Translations under genes and position numbers: made by a program | Notes under the pieces: generated by a model | Seen by the model: only the letters and a program-made list of their open reading frames with translations | Told to the model about the DNA's origin: nothing | Databases searched by the model: none | Shown: in pieces, positions 34,249-43,451 of the stretch | Layout of the letters: every line of letters starts with the position of its first letter | Position numbering within the stretch: position 1 is the stretch's first letter | Origin: Halalkalicoccus paucihalophilus | Lineage (GTDB): Archaea; Halobacteriota; Halobacteria; Halobacteriales; Halalkalicoccaceae | Direction of reading: 5' to 3' | NCBI RefSeq assembly: GCF_001593955.1 | Contig: NZ_LTAZ01000013.1 | Span: 1-64,000, forward strand | Length of the DNA: 64,000 nt

Positions 34249-34777
34249 GAGTCTTCCAAAGAATACGGGATCTGTTGGGCTAGGTAATGAGCCGGGCTGT
34301 TAATAGTGATTTGTTCATACTAGCATTAACTGCTTTCCCGTCTTGACCTCATGGTACAGGTGCGGACGATATGCCCCCTCTCCGCTCATGGTCATGAGCA
34401 AGTGGATGAGGACGGGTGGGGAGTCACAGGTGCCTCTGACAACCTTTGACGACTCCCTCCACCGATAGAGGGCTCCTTTCCCTCTATTGGGATCGTGTTC
34501 ACGATCCAGACTCGTCTTTGGGAGCAGGGTATAAAGAGATAATTATCAAAATACAAACCAGTAGAGTTTGAAGCGAGTGGCTAAGCCGAATTTCTGTCTC
34601 ATCAAAGCCGTTCTAAAGTGGGCATCTTCCCAAAACATACAGCGCTAACTACTGGATAGATCCATGGAATCGAACTATTGGTTACTTAACAGTCTTGGGC
34701 AACAATATGCCTTTCAACGAGAGAGTTTCGTCGTTCACGGTGGGATTCTCTCACTGAAGTAGGTTAGATGGGGGATG
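34249..34777. other. Intergenic stretch with hairpins, possible mobile-element relic
   Basis: There is no gene. The central part (about 34340-34510) contains several short perfect hairpins (GCTCATG / CATGAGC, GATCGTG / CACGATC, ATAGAGGG / CCCTCTAT). It looks like the end of a decayed element or a structured RNA. The flanks are AT-rich promoter-like DNA. Confidence 0.4.
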
Positions 34778-35191
34778 TCAATTCTCAGTCAAACTGTCGT
34801 ACATCACTTCGAACTTTTGTTCACCGCGGATAAGTTCGTCAACGCCTTCAGTGAGCGTTACGTTCCCGAACACCGTTGCCCGATAATACGTATACAACCC
34901 TTCCTGCCCTCGCTCGGTCCGCTGGCGCTTCTCAACGAGGCCGACATCAACGAGTTTGTTAAGATGATAGTGGAGAGTGCTGTCGTCGATATCAATTGCT
35001 TCTTCCAACTCTTTGGGACTCATCGCTCTACCATGGACGAGTCGATAGAGGATTTCATAGCGGGTTCGATGCCCGACTGCGGCATGCATCGCAAGGTACT
35101 CATCAAGGCTGAGAATGCTATCGTCGGGCAACAGATCCCCCGGGTCTTCTGGGGGGTCACCACTGAACGTTCGTGTGTGATTCGTCGCCAT
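34778..35191 (-). CDS. ArsR-like winged-helix transcriptional regulator
   Basis: A 137-residue protein when started at MATNHTRTFSGDPPED; an upstream ATG would add 14 unusual residues. The winged helix runs from about residue 35 to 115: YLAMHAAVGHRTRYEILYRL, then MSPKELEEAIDIDDSTLHYH, LNKLVDVGLVEKRQRTE. The STLHYHLNKL recognition helix is the standard ArsR pattern in haloarchaea. No metal-binding cysteines are seen, so the signal is not a heavy metal bound in the classical site. It is divergent from the gene at 35290 with a spacer of about 100 bp, which makes self- and partner-regulation likely. Confidence 0.85.
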   Translation of the reverse strand: MATNHTRTFSGDPPEDPGDLLPDDSILSLDEYLAMHAAVGHRTRYEILYRLVHGRAMSPKELEEAIDIDDSTLHYHLNKLVDVGLVEKRQRTERGQEGLYTYYRATVFGNVTLTEGVDELIRGEQKFEVMYDSLTEN

Positions 35192-35289
35192 CTTGTTGTA
35201 CAATACGGACGGGAAACTCTTAGGTATTCTCAAGCCGAGAAAGTTCGAAAATAGCCGATTTCAAATAGCCCTCATGAGTGTGGTAGCCT

Positions 35290-35910
35290 ATGACTGTAGA
35301 GATTACACGTGACCTGATCGCTGAACGGGTCAGGAAGGTGAAATACGATCGATTTATCTTCTATTTGATAGGTTCATATAAGTCGTTTAATCTCAACTAC
35401 GTCCTTAGTGACGAGCAGCGCCGCGAAATCGATATCGAAGACCTTCCAGGACCGTTACGTCGTCTCTTTCGGAGTAAGGACGATATCGACGAGGCACAAG
35501 CGCTCTTACGACGGGTCCAGGGTGAACTTCGCGTTGATCCCGGCATAAATGCGTTTCTAGCGCTCGATGTCGATGTGGATATTAACGAGGTAGATGCGGC
35601 AACCCAGAGCATTGCGTACACCCAATGCAGCAATGCAACCGCGTTCATACTGCCGTTTCTTGGACACAACTTCGGTATTGGTGAAGAGGCCAGCAGTATT
35701 CTCGAGGCACTCTTGGAAACCCACGGTGATCGATTACTCTTCGTTCACGAGGCCACTGTTACAAGTGCGATGATTCGGTCGGCAGCGAAGCGGTGGGATC
35801 TGAGTGTCGAAACGTACGAAACAGAGGCCGAGCTCGTCGATACACTTCGACTGTTCGCTGGCAGTATTATGCACCAAGAACGACGGGGGGAGCTTGATCG
35901 TCTCGATTGA
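35290..35910 (+). CDS. Conserved haloarchaeal protein of unknown function
   Basis: A 206-residue soluble protein. It starts with a basic segment (LIAERVRKVKYDRFIFYLIG), has an alpha/beta middle with AFLALDVDVDINEVDAATQS and FILPFLGHNFGIGEEASSIL, and ends in charged helices. The GEEASSILEALLETHGDRL block suggests a toxin-immunity, nucleoside-2-deoxyribosyltransferase-like or TIR-like Rossmann fold, but I could not settle which; I think this is the DUF7509 type of haloarchaeal protein. It is transcribed divergently from an ArsR-like regulator. Confidence 0.7.
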   Translation: MTVEITRDLIAERVRKVKYDRFIFYLIGSYKSFNLNYVLSDEQRREIDIEDLPGPLRRLFRSKDDIDEAQALLRRVQGELRVDPGINAFLALDVDVDINEVDAATQSIAYTQCSNATAFILPFLGHNFGIGEEASSILEALLETHGDRLLFVHEATVTSAMIRSAAKRWDLSVETYETEAELVDTLRLFAGSIMHQERRGELDRLD

Positions 35911-36110
35911 TTGGTACGGATTTGGTGTATAGCAATTCGACAGTATCCTCCCGGTACCCGTTCGGATCGCCGTTACGGTCTATGAAGATTAGATCGTCTG
36001 GATCGCCAACAATTAGTCCGTCAAACGTCGTTTCGTCGGTTTCAGTGGGATATAACGTGCCTGCAGATGCTCGCGAGACTGTTTCGGAGGAGACGAACCT
36101 CCCTTTGCTT

Positions 36111-36350
36111 ATGGTTCGAGAATTTCGGGAAGAAAACGTCGGCAAGTCCGTTATTGGCCGAAACGATGGCCGAATTGGCGAAATAGCCGCGATCGGTGAG
36201 GGGGTCGCGCAAGTCGAACTCGACGAAGGTCTCGATGGGGAAGTGCAGGCGACCTATGAGACTGACGACCCAGAACAGCGCTCGTTTGAGGTCGGTCCTG
36301 ATCTCGTAGACGAAATCGATGATGAGGCGGTCTATCTTGTCGAGGTCTGA
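36111..36350 (+). CDS. Small PRC-barrel-like protein
   Basis: A 79-residue acidic protein starting at MVREFREENVGKSV. The pattern GKSVIGRNDGRIGEIAAIGE, followed by strands VAQVELDEGL and a final EAVYLVEV, is that of a PRC-barrel or similar small beta-barrel domain. Upstream in-frame codons to 35907 have atypical composition, so the start is set here. Such proteins bind RNA or membranes, or are photosystem-assembly relatives; the role in haloarchaea is unknown. Confidence 0.65.
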   Translation: MVREFREENVGKSVIGRNDGRIGEIAAIGEGVAQVELDEGLDGEVQATYETDDPEQRSFEVGPDLVDEIDDEAVYLVEV

Positions 36351-36495
36351 ATCAGATAAACGGATACCACGAGACAACCTAGTTTACTAGTAGTCGGACA
36401 GGTCACCTATTTATTAAATTAATACTATATATTAGAATTATCCAATATGGTGAACAATGAAATTTTACGGTAGGGGGAAATAGTGACCTCTGTTA

Positions 36496-37512
36496 TTGCT
36501 TATCATGATATATGAACCAATACCGTCACCAGATGGAACCACGATATTTTCGTATCACGACTTGATGCCCCCAACACTTGGTGATATCTACGAAGCGCGC
36601 TCAACAGTTCATCAGTATCTACCTGCAACACCTCTGGTTCGAAGTGAGTACCTCTCTGCAAAATTAAAAGCCGATGTCTATCTAAAGCGTGAAGACACTC
36701 TCCCAACAGGCGCATTCAAAGTTCGAGGAGGAATAAATCTTTGTTCACAGTTAGACGAAGAATTTCGGAAGAGAGGTCTTATCGCCGCAAGTACCGGAAA
36801 TCATGGACAATCTGTCGCATATGCCGGTCGTGTCTTCGATATCCCGGTTACTGTCGCAGTACCGGATGATCCGAATCCGAGTAAGGTCGCTGCAATAGAA
36901 CGATTTGGCGCAACTGTTCACGAAATCGGTCAAGACTATGACGCTGCACGCGAGTGGGCCGAGGAACAGGCACAAGAACAGGGCTACCGGTACATACATT
37001 CTGCTAACGAACCTCTCCTTATTGCAGGTGTTGGGACTGCAGGGTTAGAAGTATTAGAAGAAAAACCGAATATTGACACTCTTATTTGTCCAGTGGGGGG
37101 TGGGAGTAGTGCTGCTGGTTACTGTCTGACGGTTGGAGAGGCAACGGACTGTGAGATAATTAGTGTTCAGTCAGAGAACGCAGATGCAATGTATCAAGCG
37201 TGGCAAACCGGAGATCTACAGCAACAGAAAACGGCGGATACATACGCGGAGGGATTGCAGTCCCGAGTGCCATTCGCACTGACAACAGAGATCCTTCGTG
37301 AAAACTTGGCAAATATGATAACGGTATCTGATGATGCAATTCGCAACGCACTCCAGGTTATGATACAAGAAGAGAACTTACTATTGGAAGGAGCAGCTGC
37401 AGCTGGAGTCGCAGCAGCGCTTGCAATGACTGAGGATCTTTCGAGTCAGACTGTAGTCATTCAACTTTCTGGACGGAATATATCAATGAACAAACTGAGT
37501 GCATTATTATAA
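36496..37512 (+). CDS. ilvA: Threonine ammonia-lyase (threonine dehydratase, short form)
   Basis: A 338-residue fold-type II PLP enzyme. It has the PLP lysine in LPTGAFKVRGG, the substrate loop IAASTGNHGQSVAYAG, the phosphate-binding glycines in LICPVGGGSSAAGYC and the C-terminal GAAAAGVAAAL. There is no regulatory ACT domain at the C-terminus, so this is the catabolic (TdcB-like) form that makes 2-oxobutyrate from threonine, possibly acting on serine too. The first ATG gives a 23-residue leader with poor similarity; the ATG at 36565 (MPPTLGDIYEARS) is a good alternative start. Codon use is AT-richer than that of the neighbours. Confidence 0.88.
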   Translation: MLIMIYEPIPSPDGTTIFSYHDLMPPTLGDIYEARSTVHQYLPATPLVRSEYLSAKLKADVYLKREDTLPTGAFKVRGGINLCSQLDEEFRKRGLIAASTGNHGQSVAYAGRVFDIPVTVAVPDDPNPSKVAAIERFGATVHEIGQDYDAAREWAEEQAQEQGYRYIHSANEPLLIAGVGTAGLEVLEEKPNIDTLICPVGGGSSAAGYCLTVGEATDCEIISVQSENADAMYQAWQTGDLQQQKTADTYAEGLQSRVPFALTTEILRENLANMITVSDDAIRNALQVMIQEENLLLEGAAAAGVAAALAMTEDLSSQTVVIQLSGRNISMNKLSALL

Positions 37513-37649
37513 ATTTGACGTCAAATTATCTGAAGAATATCAATACAGTAGACTACTTATCAAAGTACATACGAACTAATCATAACAGTGGCCGAAATAT
37601 TTCAGGGGATACAAGCATAGAGTCGTAACGAATAGTGAGGGCACCTATG

Positions 37650-37985
37650 TGACATCCTCCCCGCCGTGAACGGCGAGGCTTCCCACAGGACCAGTCCTGC
37701 TGAGTTGGGAGATTTACGGTTTGCATCCCGTCGTGATACGGGCCGTGCCACGCGGCCGTTACCCCTATCCGGAGAGGACTCGGGGTTACTTGATTGTTTT
37801 CTGACGGTATCCCACTGCGGTCGCCGAAGGGGATACCTACGACCAACCGAGGGGAACCCCGATACTGTCTCATTAGGTTGGGCGGCACGGCCGCCTCGGT
37901 TGGTATCACAGACGGACTGTATCCTCGTGAATCTACCGATGCGGCGATTCATCCCCGCCCTAAAGGACGGGGTTTTCTCGCCTAA
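37650..37985 (-). mobile_element. Palindrome-rich MITE-like element derived from IS1341
   Basis: Read on the minus strand it begins at 37985 with a left-end hairpin (CCCCGTCCTTTAGGGCGGGG) and ends at 37650 with the right end GGGGAGGATGTCA. The last part still spells a TnpB tail (LVLWEASPFTAGRMS). Inside are several strong palindromes: GGTATCCC / GGGGATACC and CCAACCGAGG / CCTCGGTTGG. There is no transposase. It resembles the palindrome-associated non-autonomous elements described in haloarchaea and would be mobilised in trans. Confidence 0.7.
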
Positions 37986-38053
37986 TCAGATAAAATGATC
38001 TTCGGCATCCAACCCCCCGAACGTTCATACAGGTGCTCCTGGTACGGATACAC

Positions 38054-38296
38054 ATGCCGAGCTCCCGAGTACGACGGAACGGATGGGCAAAGGTCGGTTG
38101 CGGATTCTCTGTAGTGTTCGCCGTCGGCGCATTCGTTTACTTTGTACTCGTGGGAACACCGTTACGCGGTGCAGTATTGGGACTTCTTGTTCTAGTAGCT
38201 GGTATATGGGAGTACCGACGAAAACTACAGGACAACGTTGTTGCCCAGTCGTATGAGGCGGAAGCAGAAACACAGCGACGCAAGAATCGTCGATAG
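38054..38296 (+). CDS. Small membrane protein, 80 residues
   Basis: It starts at MPSSRVRRNGWAKVGCGF. Two hydrophobic segments (about 14-34 and 38-54) are separated by a short loop. The C-terminus is a highly charged helix ending QRRKNRR that should stay in the cytoplasm. An upstream start at 38033 would add seven residues. I recognise no family. It precedes the TldD-like gene by about 95 bp in the same direction, but a link is unproven. Confidence 0.6.
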   Translation: MPSSRVRRNGWAKVGCGFSVVFAVGAFVYFVLVGTPLRGAVLGLLVLVAGIWEYRRKLQDNVVAQSYEAEAETQRRKNRR

Positions 38297-38390
38297 CTAA
38301 GTCGAACTCTTATACATTTGAGCGTTGTACATGGCAGTTCTGGGGTCCCTGTTCGGAGGTTTCATACCCCATGGTTAGAAACAATTCCGC

Positions 38391-39848
38391 ATGAGCGAGA
38401 GCGACGAGCCAGTAGCAGCGATGGAGTGGTTGCTCAACCGCTTTGAGGATGACGACGATGTCGCGTACGCTGAGGTGGGAGCCGTCTCGCAAACAAAAAC
38501 AGACCTCGTCGTAACTGAGAATGGACCCCGAAGCGAGCTTACATTCGATGAGGCTGGCGTCTGGTGTCGCGTGTTTAGCGATGGAGCTGCCGACTACCGA
38601 TACACGACGAGTTTAGAAGAGGCAGTGTTAGCGGATGTGGCGGAGAGAGCAATTCGCGGCGGCAAGTTCCTCGCGCAAGTCGATCCTGCTCGATTCGATC
38701 AGTTCACTACCCACAGAGCTGTTCACAGTGGGTGGGCGGCCAACCGAATCGACGATGTACCGTTAGAACGGAAGCGTTCAACTGTCAAAACGGGTCTCGA
38801 GGCAGCAGAGGATGTCAACCTCAAACGGCGGCGAGTCAACTACGCCGACGCGCACATCGAGCAGACAGCGGCGACAACCACCGGAAGCACCGTTCGCACG
38901 ACGTTGGACCGTGCGAGCATAACATGTATCCTTGCGATCCGAGACGGACCCACGGTTCGACGCCACGCCGGATCCACGCGTGGAGCGGCGTTTCTCGACG
39001 AACTCCCAGATGTATTCGCGGCCGCGGCCGCCGACGCGCAGATATTGGCGCAGGCGGCTGTAGCCGACGCACCGACCGGTGAGACGACGGTCGTTCTGAG
39101 TCCACGGGCAGCGGGGCAGCTGTTCGCGTTCGTCTCGCACTACCTCGAAGCCGACATGGCAGAGATGGGTCTGAGTCCGTACGACATCGGTGACGAGCTC
39201 GGTCCCGAGTCGCTGACGATAGTGGATAGCGTTCGCGCCGGGTCGTGGGCCGCCCAGGGCTATGATGCCGAACTCCGACCACCGACACCGGTGCACCTAG
39301 TCGAGAACGGAACCGTAACGCATCGCCTTCACAACACCGCCACTGGGGCCGAAGCCGATATCCTCCCTGCCGGAAACGCGGTCCATAGTCTCGGCTTTGA
39401 GCAAGCGCCACGGATTCACGCCCGCCATCTGGAGGTCGAACCTGGCGACGCCACCCGCACAGCCCTCCGTAACGGGGCTGACGTTCTCGTTGAACGGTTC
39501 GACGAACCGTGGCTTCGCGACGAGTTTGAACGCGTCCAGCGATCAGGCGCCATGCCCGCCAGTGCTCTCTATGCAAGGGATATCGATCGGAAGACCAATG
39601 ACCGAACCGACCGAGGCTGCGCCGAGTTCCCCATCGCGGAGGGGTACCGACTCCGAGACGGCAAACGTGCCGGTCGTGTTGAGGGCGTGTCGCTGACGTA
39701 CAACCCCTTGACGCTCCACAAGGTGACCGCTATCGGGGACGTTCACGGTACCGTCACAGGCGTCGATGAAAAACACAAGTCACACGTCCCGTACGCGGTG
39801 ACCGCGCCTGGCGTTCGCCTTACGGCGACACTGCGAATCGATGGGTAA
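38391..39848 (+). CDS. TldD/PmbA family protein without the HExxxH motif
   Basis: A 485-residue member of the TldD/PmbA (TldE) family, which forms heterodimeric proteases that process modified peptides. The N-terminal domain covers about 1-200. The C-terminal domain shows TTVVLSPRAAGQLFAFVSHY, GDELGPESLTIVDSVRAG, DAELRPPTPVHLVENG and LHNTATGAEADILPAGNAVH. Where TldD has the zinc site HExxxH, this protein reads SHYLEADMAEMG, so the metal site is not conserved and it is PmbA/TldE-like. No TldD partner lies next to it. It sits in a run of peptide-related genes (deacylase, Dpp importer, M28 peptidase). Confidence 0.85.
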   Translation: MSESDEPVAAMEWLLNRFEDDDDVAYAEVGAVSQTKTDLVVTENGPRSELTFDEAGVWCRVFSDGAADYRYTTSLEEAVLADVAERAIRGGKFLAQVDPARFDQFTTHRAVHSGWAANRIDDVPLERKRSTVKTGLEAAEDVNLKRRRVNYADAHIEQTAATTTGSTVRTTLDRASITCILAIRDGPTVRRHAGSTRGAAFLDELPDVFAAAAADAQILAQAAVADAPTGETTVVLSPRAAGQLFAFVSHYLEADMAEMGLSPYDIGDELGPESLTIVDSVRAGSWAAQGYDAELRPPTPVHLVENGTVTHRLHNTATGAEADILPAGNAVHSLGFEQAPRIHARHLEVEPGDATRTALRNGADVLVERFDEPWLRDEFERVQRSGAMPASALYARDIDRKTNDRTDRGCAEFPIAEGYRLRDGKRAGRVEGVSLTYNPLTLHKVTAIGDVHGTVTGVDEKHKSHVPYAVTAPGVRLTATLRIDG

Positions 39849-40183
39849 GTGGAAGGAAGTTAGAACGTGGCCGCAAAGCTATTGCCATCAATAGCGACAA
39901 TAAGAAAACTGTTTCTTGGAAGTAGTTCCAACAGACAAGTGTGTCGTCGACGACACAGTTGCCGGTGGATTTACGATACTTTCCTGCGGTACCTTCGATT
40001 AACTATGCTTCACAGAGATTCTATAGCATGGTGGAGACGCTCCCCTGTTACAAAACAAAGAACCCGACACAACCGACGGTCCGTCTCCCTCGCACTGAAC
40101 CGGTCGCCTGACTCAGTGATCGGATCACGGTGCGATTCGAAGACAACGACGCATAACAGCGTGGCTATCTACCCAAGATACCC
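39849..40183. other. Intergenic stretch
   Basis: There is no supported gene. A plus-strand open frame spans most of it, but its composition (many Arg and Ser, few acidic residues) is that of a chance frame in a haloarchaeal genome. It probably holds the promoter of the deacylase gene. Confidence 0.45.
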
Positions 40184-41239
40184 ATGAAACTTGGGACCGC
40201 AGAGTCGGAACCGGGTGAGATCTCCACTGGTTACTTCTCCGTCACTGAGTTGCCGACGGGTCAGCCAGAACAGGTTCCGGTTATCCTCGCTGACGGGGAA
40301 GAGCCAGGACCGACGGTCTGGGTGACCGGAACGATTCACGGCGACGAGCCGACTGGGATGGCAGCAGTACACGAGTTCGTTACTCTCATTCGGGACGAAC
40401 CACTCCGGGGAACCGTCGTTTGTGTCCCAGTAATGAACCCGTCAGGGCTCCGAACGAACACCCGAACCTCGTACTATCACGGTGATGACCCGAACAGGCA
40501 CTTCGGCGTCGAGAGCGAAAGCGGCGAGACGCCACCGAGCGTCCAGCAGTTGATTTGTGAGCGAGTCTACGAGGAGATCAAGACGAGCGCGGACGCGGTC
40601 ATTTCGCTTCATACGTCCTGGGTTGCGACGTACCCGTACACGATTCGACCGCGGGTGAGCTACGGGGAACATCGAGAAGAAACGGTTGCAGTCGAATTAC
40701 GTAATCGTCTCGTCGAACTCACGGAGGCGTTTGGCCTCCCCATCGTCAACCAGTTCGGTCACGACGAGACCACGCAGCGGTCGCTGGAACACACGTTGAC
40801 CGGCGCAGCCATCGCCGATGGGATTCCGGCGTTCACTCCGGAGCTCGGTGGTCGGTTCGTCGTAGAGCGGGACGTTTGCGAGGCGGCCGTTGACGGACTG
40901 TACAACGTACTCTACGCGTCCGGGATGGTCGACGAACCGGCAACATCCTCGCCGGAGTTCGGGTTGCCCGCTGACGACGACCTCAAACGGCTTGTTCACC
41001 CACATACGGACACTGCCGGACTTGTTCGGTACCGGGTACGAGAGGGGGACTGGGTTGAATCCGGAGAAGCAATTGCGGATATTGTCACCCCCTGCGGGGA
41101 GCTGAAGGCGGAAGTGAACGCCGAGCACTCGGGGTACGTCCTCAGTCGCTACGAGCGCGTCGCAGTGTACGAAAATGATCCCCTTCTCGACATGGCCGTT
41201 CTGGACGACGAACCGCTGCTACGGAACTGCTCGGAGTGA
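40184..41239 (+). CDS. Succinylglutamate desuccinylase/aspartoacylase family deacylase
   Basis: A 351-residue M14-like zinc hydrolase. The zinc motif is in VTGTIHGDEPTGMAAVHEF, where H and E ligate. CVPVMNPSGLRTNTR gives the substrate-binding arginines, DPNRHFG follows, and the third ligand is in VISLHTSW. A catalytic glutamate is in AFTPELGG. A C-terminal beta-rich biotinyl-like domain (DTAGLVRYRVREGDWVESGE) is usual for the family. Members remove acyl groups from acylated amino acids or citrulline. With the Dpp importer and peptidases around it, a role in using N-acyl amino acids or peptides is plausible but is inference. Confidence 0.9.
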   Translation: MKLGTAESEPGEISTGYFSVTELPTGQPEQVPVILADGEEPGPTVWVTGTIHGDEPTGMAAVHEFVTLIRDEPLRGTVVCVPVMNPSGLRTNTRTSYYHGDDPNRHFGVESESGETPPSVQQLICERVYEEIKTSADAVISLHTSWVATYPYTIRPRVSYGEHREETVAVELRNRLVELTEAFGLPIVNQFGHDETTQRSLEHTLTGAAIADGIPAFTPELGGRFVVERDVCEAAVDGLYNVLYASGMVDEPATSSPEFGLPADDDLKRLVHPHTDTAGLVRYRVREGDWVESGEAIADIVTPCGELKAEVNAEHSGYVLSRYERVAVYENDPLLDMAVLDDEPLLRNCSE

Positions 41240-41304
41240 TCGCTGTCGAGGAGACGATCGATGGATCCGGGAACCCATCTACGAGCGATGTGAGAAGAGA
41301 GGCG

Positions 41305-42411
41305 TTAGTCGTCCGCCGAAACTGATTCGGTATCGTCGCTCGTATCGCTCGCGTCGACGTTTCTTTCCTGGCGTTCGTCCGCCAACTGCTCGTAAGGGTC
41401 ATACCCCTCGGCGCTCTCGTAGATGTGGCAGGCGATGTCCTGCTCTGCGTTCACCTTCTGTTCCAGCGGCGGGACGACCTTATCGCAGACATCCCCGATG
41501 TACTCCGGACAGCGTGCTTTGAATCGACAGCCAGTCGGGATGTCGATAACATCGCCTACTTCGCCCTGAAGTTCGACACGCTCGCGTCCCACGTCCGGGT
41601 CGGGGACAGGGACCGCATTGATGAGCGCTTGCGTATAGGGATGTTGTGGGTTCTCGATTATCTGGTCCGTCGGCCCTTTCTCGACGATTTTTCCCATGTA
41701 CATGATGGCGAGGCGGTCGCACATATGCCGGAGCAGCGAGAGATCGTGGCTGATATAAACGACCGAGAGTCCGAACTCGTCAGTCATCCGGTCAAGCAGC
41801 GATAGAACTCCGGCTCGGAGGCTTACGTCAAGCATCGACACCGGTTCGTCCGCGACGATGAAATCGGGATCAAGTACTAGCGCACGTGCGATGGCGATCC
41901 GCTGGCGCTGACCGCCTGACAGTTCGTGGGGGTACTGGTCGAAGTACTGTTCAGCCGGGAGAAGTTCCGCGAACTCCAGCGCGCGTTGGACCCGTGCGGT
42001 CTCATTCCGGATATCGTGGATACGCAGCGGCTCAGCCACGATGTCGTACACTGTCATTCGAGGGTTTAGACTCTCGAATGGGTCCTGAAATATCATCTGT
42101 GCGTTCTGCCGGAACTCCTTGAGTTCGGCGTCGGTGGCCTTCGAGAGCTCTTTATCGTTATAAACGATGTCGCCGGCAGTCGGCTCGTGGAGCTTCACCA
42201 GCGACATCCCGGTGGTGGTTTTGCCACAGCCTGACTCGCCCGCCAGCCCAAGGGTTTCGCCCGCGTGGAGATTGAAGCTGACGCCGTCGACCGCGTGGAC
42301 GTACTCGGGTTCCCCGCCGGAGACTGATTGCATCAGGCTCGCTATCCAGCCCTGGTTGACCTTGAAATGCTTCTTGAGGTCGTCGACTTCGAGTAGCACG
42401 TCGTTTTTCAT
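41305..42411 (-). CDS. dppF: Di/oligopeptide ABC transporter ATP-binding protein (DppF-like)
   Basis: A 368-residue ATPase. Walker [22 protein letters not shown]-loop [15 protein letters not shown], signature [17 protein letters not shown], Walker [17 protein letters not shown]-loop [13 protein letters not shown]-terminal oligopeptide domain has [15 protein letters not shown], a four-cysteine cluster typical of Opp/Dpp ATPases. The acidic tail ([16 protein letters not shown]) is a halophile feature. Its start lies two bases after the upstream gene's stop, so it is the last gene of the dpp operon. It works with 42414-43451 at the inner face of the membrane. Confidence 0.94.
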   Translation of the reverse strand: MKNDVLLEVDDLKKHFKVNQGWIASLMQSVSGGEPEYVHAVDGVSFNLHAGETLGLAGESGCGKTTTGMSLVKLHEPTAGDIVYNDKELSKATDAELKEFRQNAQMIFQDPFESLNPRMTVYDIVAEPLRIHDIRNETARVQRALEFAELLPAEQYFDQYPHELSGGQRQRIAIARALVLDPDFIVADEPVSMLDVSLRAGVLSLLDRMTDEFGLSVVYISHDLSLLRHMCDRLAIMYMGKIVEKGPTDQIIENPQHPYTQALINAVPVPDPDVGRERVELQGEVGDVIDIPTGCRFKARCPEYIGDVCDKVVPPLEQKVNAEQDIACHIYESAEGYDPYEQLADERQERNVDASDTSDDTESVSADD

Positions 42412-42413
42412 CT

Positions 42414-43451
42414 TCAGTCACCTCCCATATTCTGAGCCGCGGCAGTCTGGTTCCACGTCCTCGCGTCGTCCGCATACGGCCGTAGTTCTGTGTCGATATC
42501 GTCGGTATAGTGGCAGTACGACCGGAGACCGTTGACGTAGTGTGCTTCGGGCTCCTCCTCACGACACCGCTCGGTCGCCATCGGACACCGTTCGGCGAAT
42601 CGACAACCCTGTGGTGGGTCCACTAGTTCGGGCGGATAACCTGAGATGGACAGCAGGTCCTGATCCGTCATTCGGATGTTGGGAAACGCTCGTTTCAGAC
42701 CAATGGTGTAGGGGTGATATGGTTGGTTGAATATCTCCTCGACTGGCCCTTCCTCGGCCACCTTTCCAGCGTACATCACGAGGACGCGGTCGCACGTCTC
42801 GGCGACGACGCTTACGTCGTGGGTGATAACCAGCATCGAGGAATTAATCTCCTCTTGGATCGAGTTGATACGTTTGAGGATCTGGTCCTGCATAATGACG
42901 TCGAGCGCCGTCGTCGGCTCGTCGGCCAACATCAGAGACGGTTCGAGCACAAGCGCCATCGCAATCATGGCACGCTGGCGCATGCCCCCCGAAAACTGGT
43001 GAGGGTAGTCATCGGCACGATCGGGGTCCAGTCCGACGAGTTCAAACATCTCGGTCACCATCTGATCGGATTCGATGCGGCCCGTACCTGGTCGGTGGGT
43101 CTCAACAGCTTCGACGATCTGCTCGCGAATGGTGTACACGGGGTCCAACGAGTTCATCGCGGACTGGGCGATCATCGAAATCTCCTCCCACTTGAGGCGG
43201 CGGCGTTCGGGGCCGGACAGTTCGGTGAGATCGTCGCCCTTGAAACCGATGCTACCGTCGTTGATGTATCCGGCATCGGGAAGAATTCCAATTATCGCTT
43301 TGGCGAGCGTGGTCTTACCGCAGCCAGACTCGCCGACAATACCGAGGTTCTCACCTTCTTCGAGTTCGAATGACACGCCGTCGACCGCCTGTGCTGGACC
43401 GTCTTCGGTCTCGTAGTAGACTTCGAGGTCGTTGACTTCAAGTAGACTCAT
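42414..43451 (-). CDS. dppD: Di/oligopeptide ABC transporter ATP-binding protein (DppD-like)
   Basis: A 345-residue ATPase with Walker [22 protein letters not shown]-loop [17 protein letters not shown], signature [17 protein letters not shown], Walker [14 protein letters not shown], and H-loop [15 protein letters not shown]. The C-terminal domain holds the [15 protein letters not shown] cysteine cluster. It is paired with the DppF-like protein to energise the importer. It overlaps the preceding permease gene by four bases. Confidence 0.94.
   Translation of the reverse strand: MSLLEVNDLEVYYETEDGPAQAVDGVSFELEEGENLGIVGESGCGKTTLAKAIIGILPDAGYINDGSIGFKGDDLTELSGPERRRLKWEEISMIAQSAMNSLDPVYTIREQIVEAVETHRPGTGRIESDQMVTEMFELVGLDPDRADDYPHQFSGGMRQRAMIAMALVLEPSLMLADEPTTALDVIMQDQILKRINSIQEEINSSMLVITHDVSVVAETCDRVLVMYAGKVAEEGPVEEIFNQPYHPYTIGLKRAFPNIRMTDQDLLSISGYPPELVDPPQGCRFAERCPMATERCREEEPEAHYVNGLRSYCHYTDDIDTELRPYADDARTWNQTAAAQNMGGD

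Noticed and set aside
35867-36145. 92-codon minus-strand frame with a plausible acidic middle (DGLIVGDPDDLIFIDRNGDP)
   Set aside because: Overlaps the end of the gene at 35290-35910 and the start of the PRC-barrel-like gene. It might be a fragment of a gene, but I cannot support it.
39867-40187. 106-codon plus-strand frame between the TldD-like and deacylase genes
   Set aside because: Strongly basic, Ser/Arg-rich composition with no motif. It overlaps the promoter and start of the deacylase gene.
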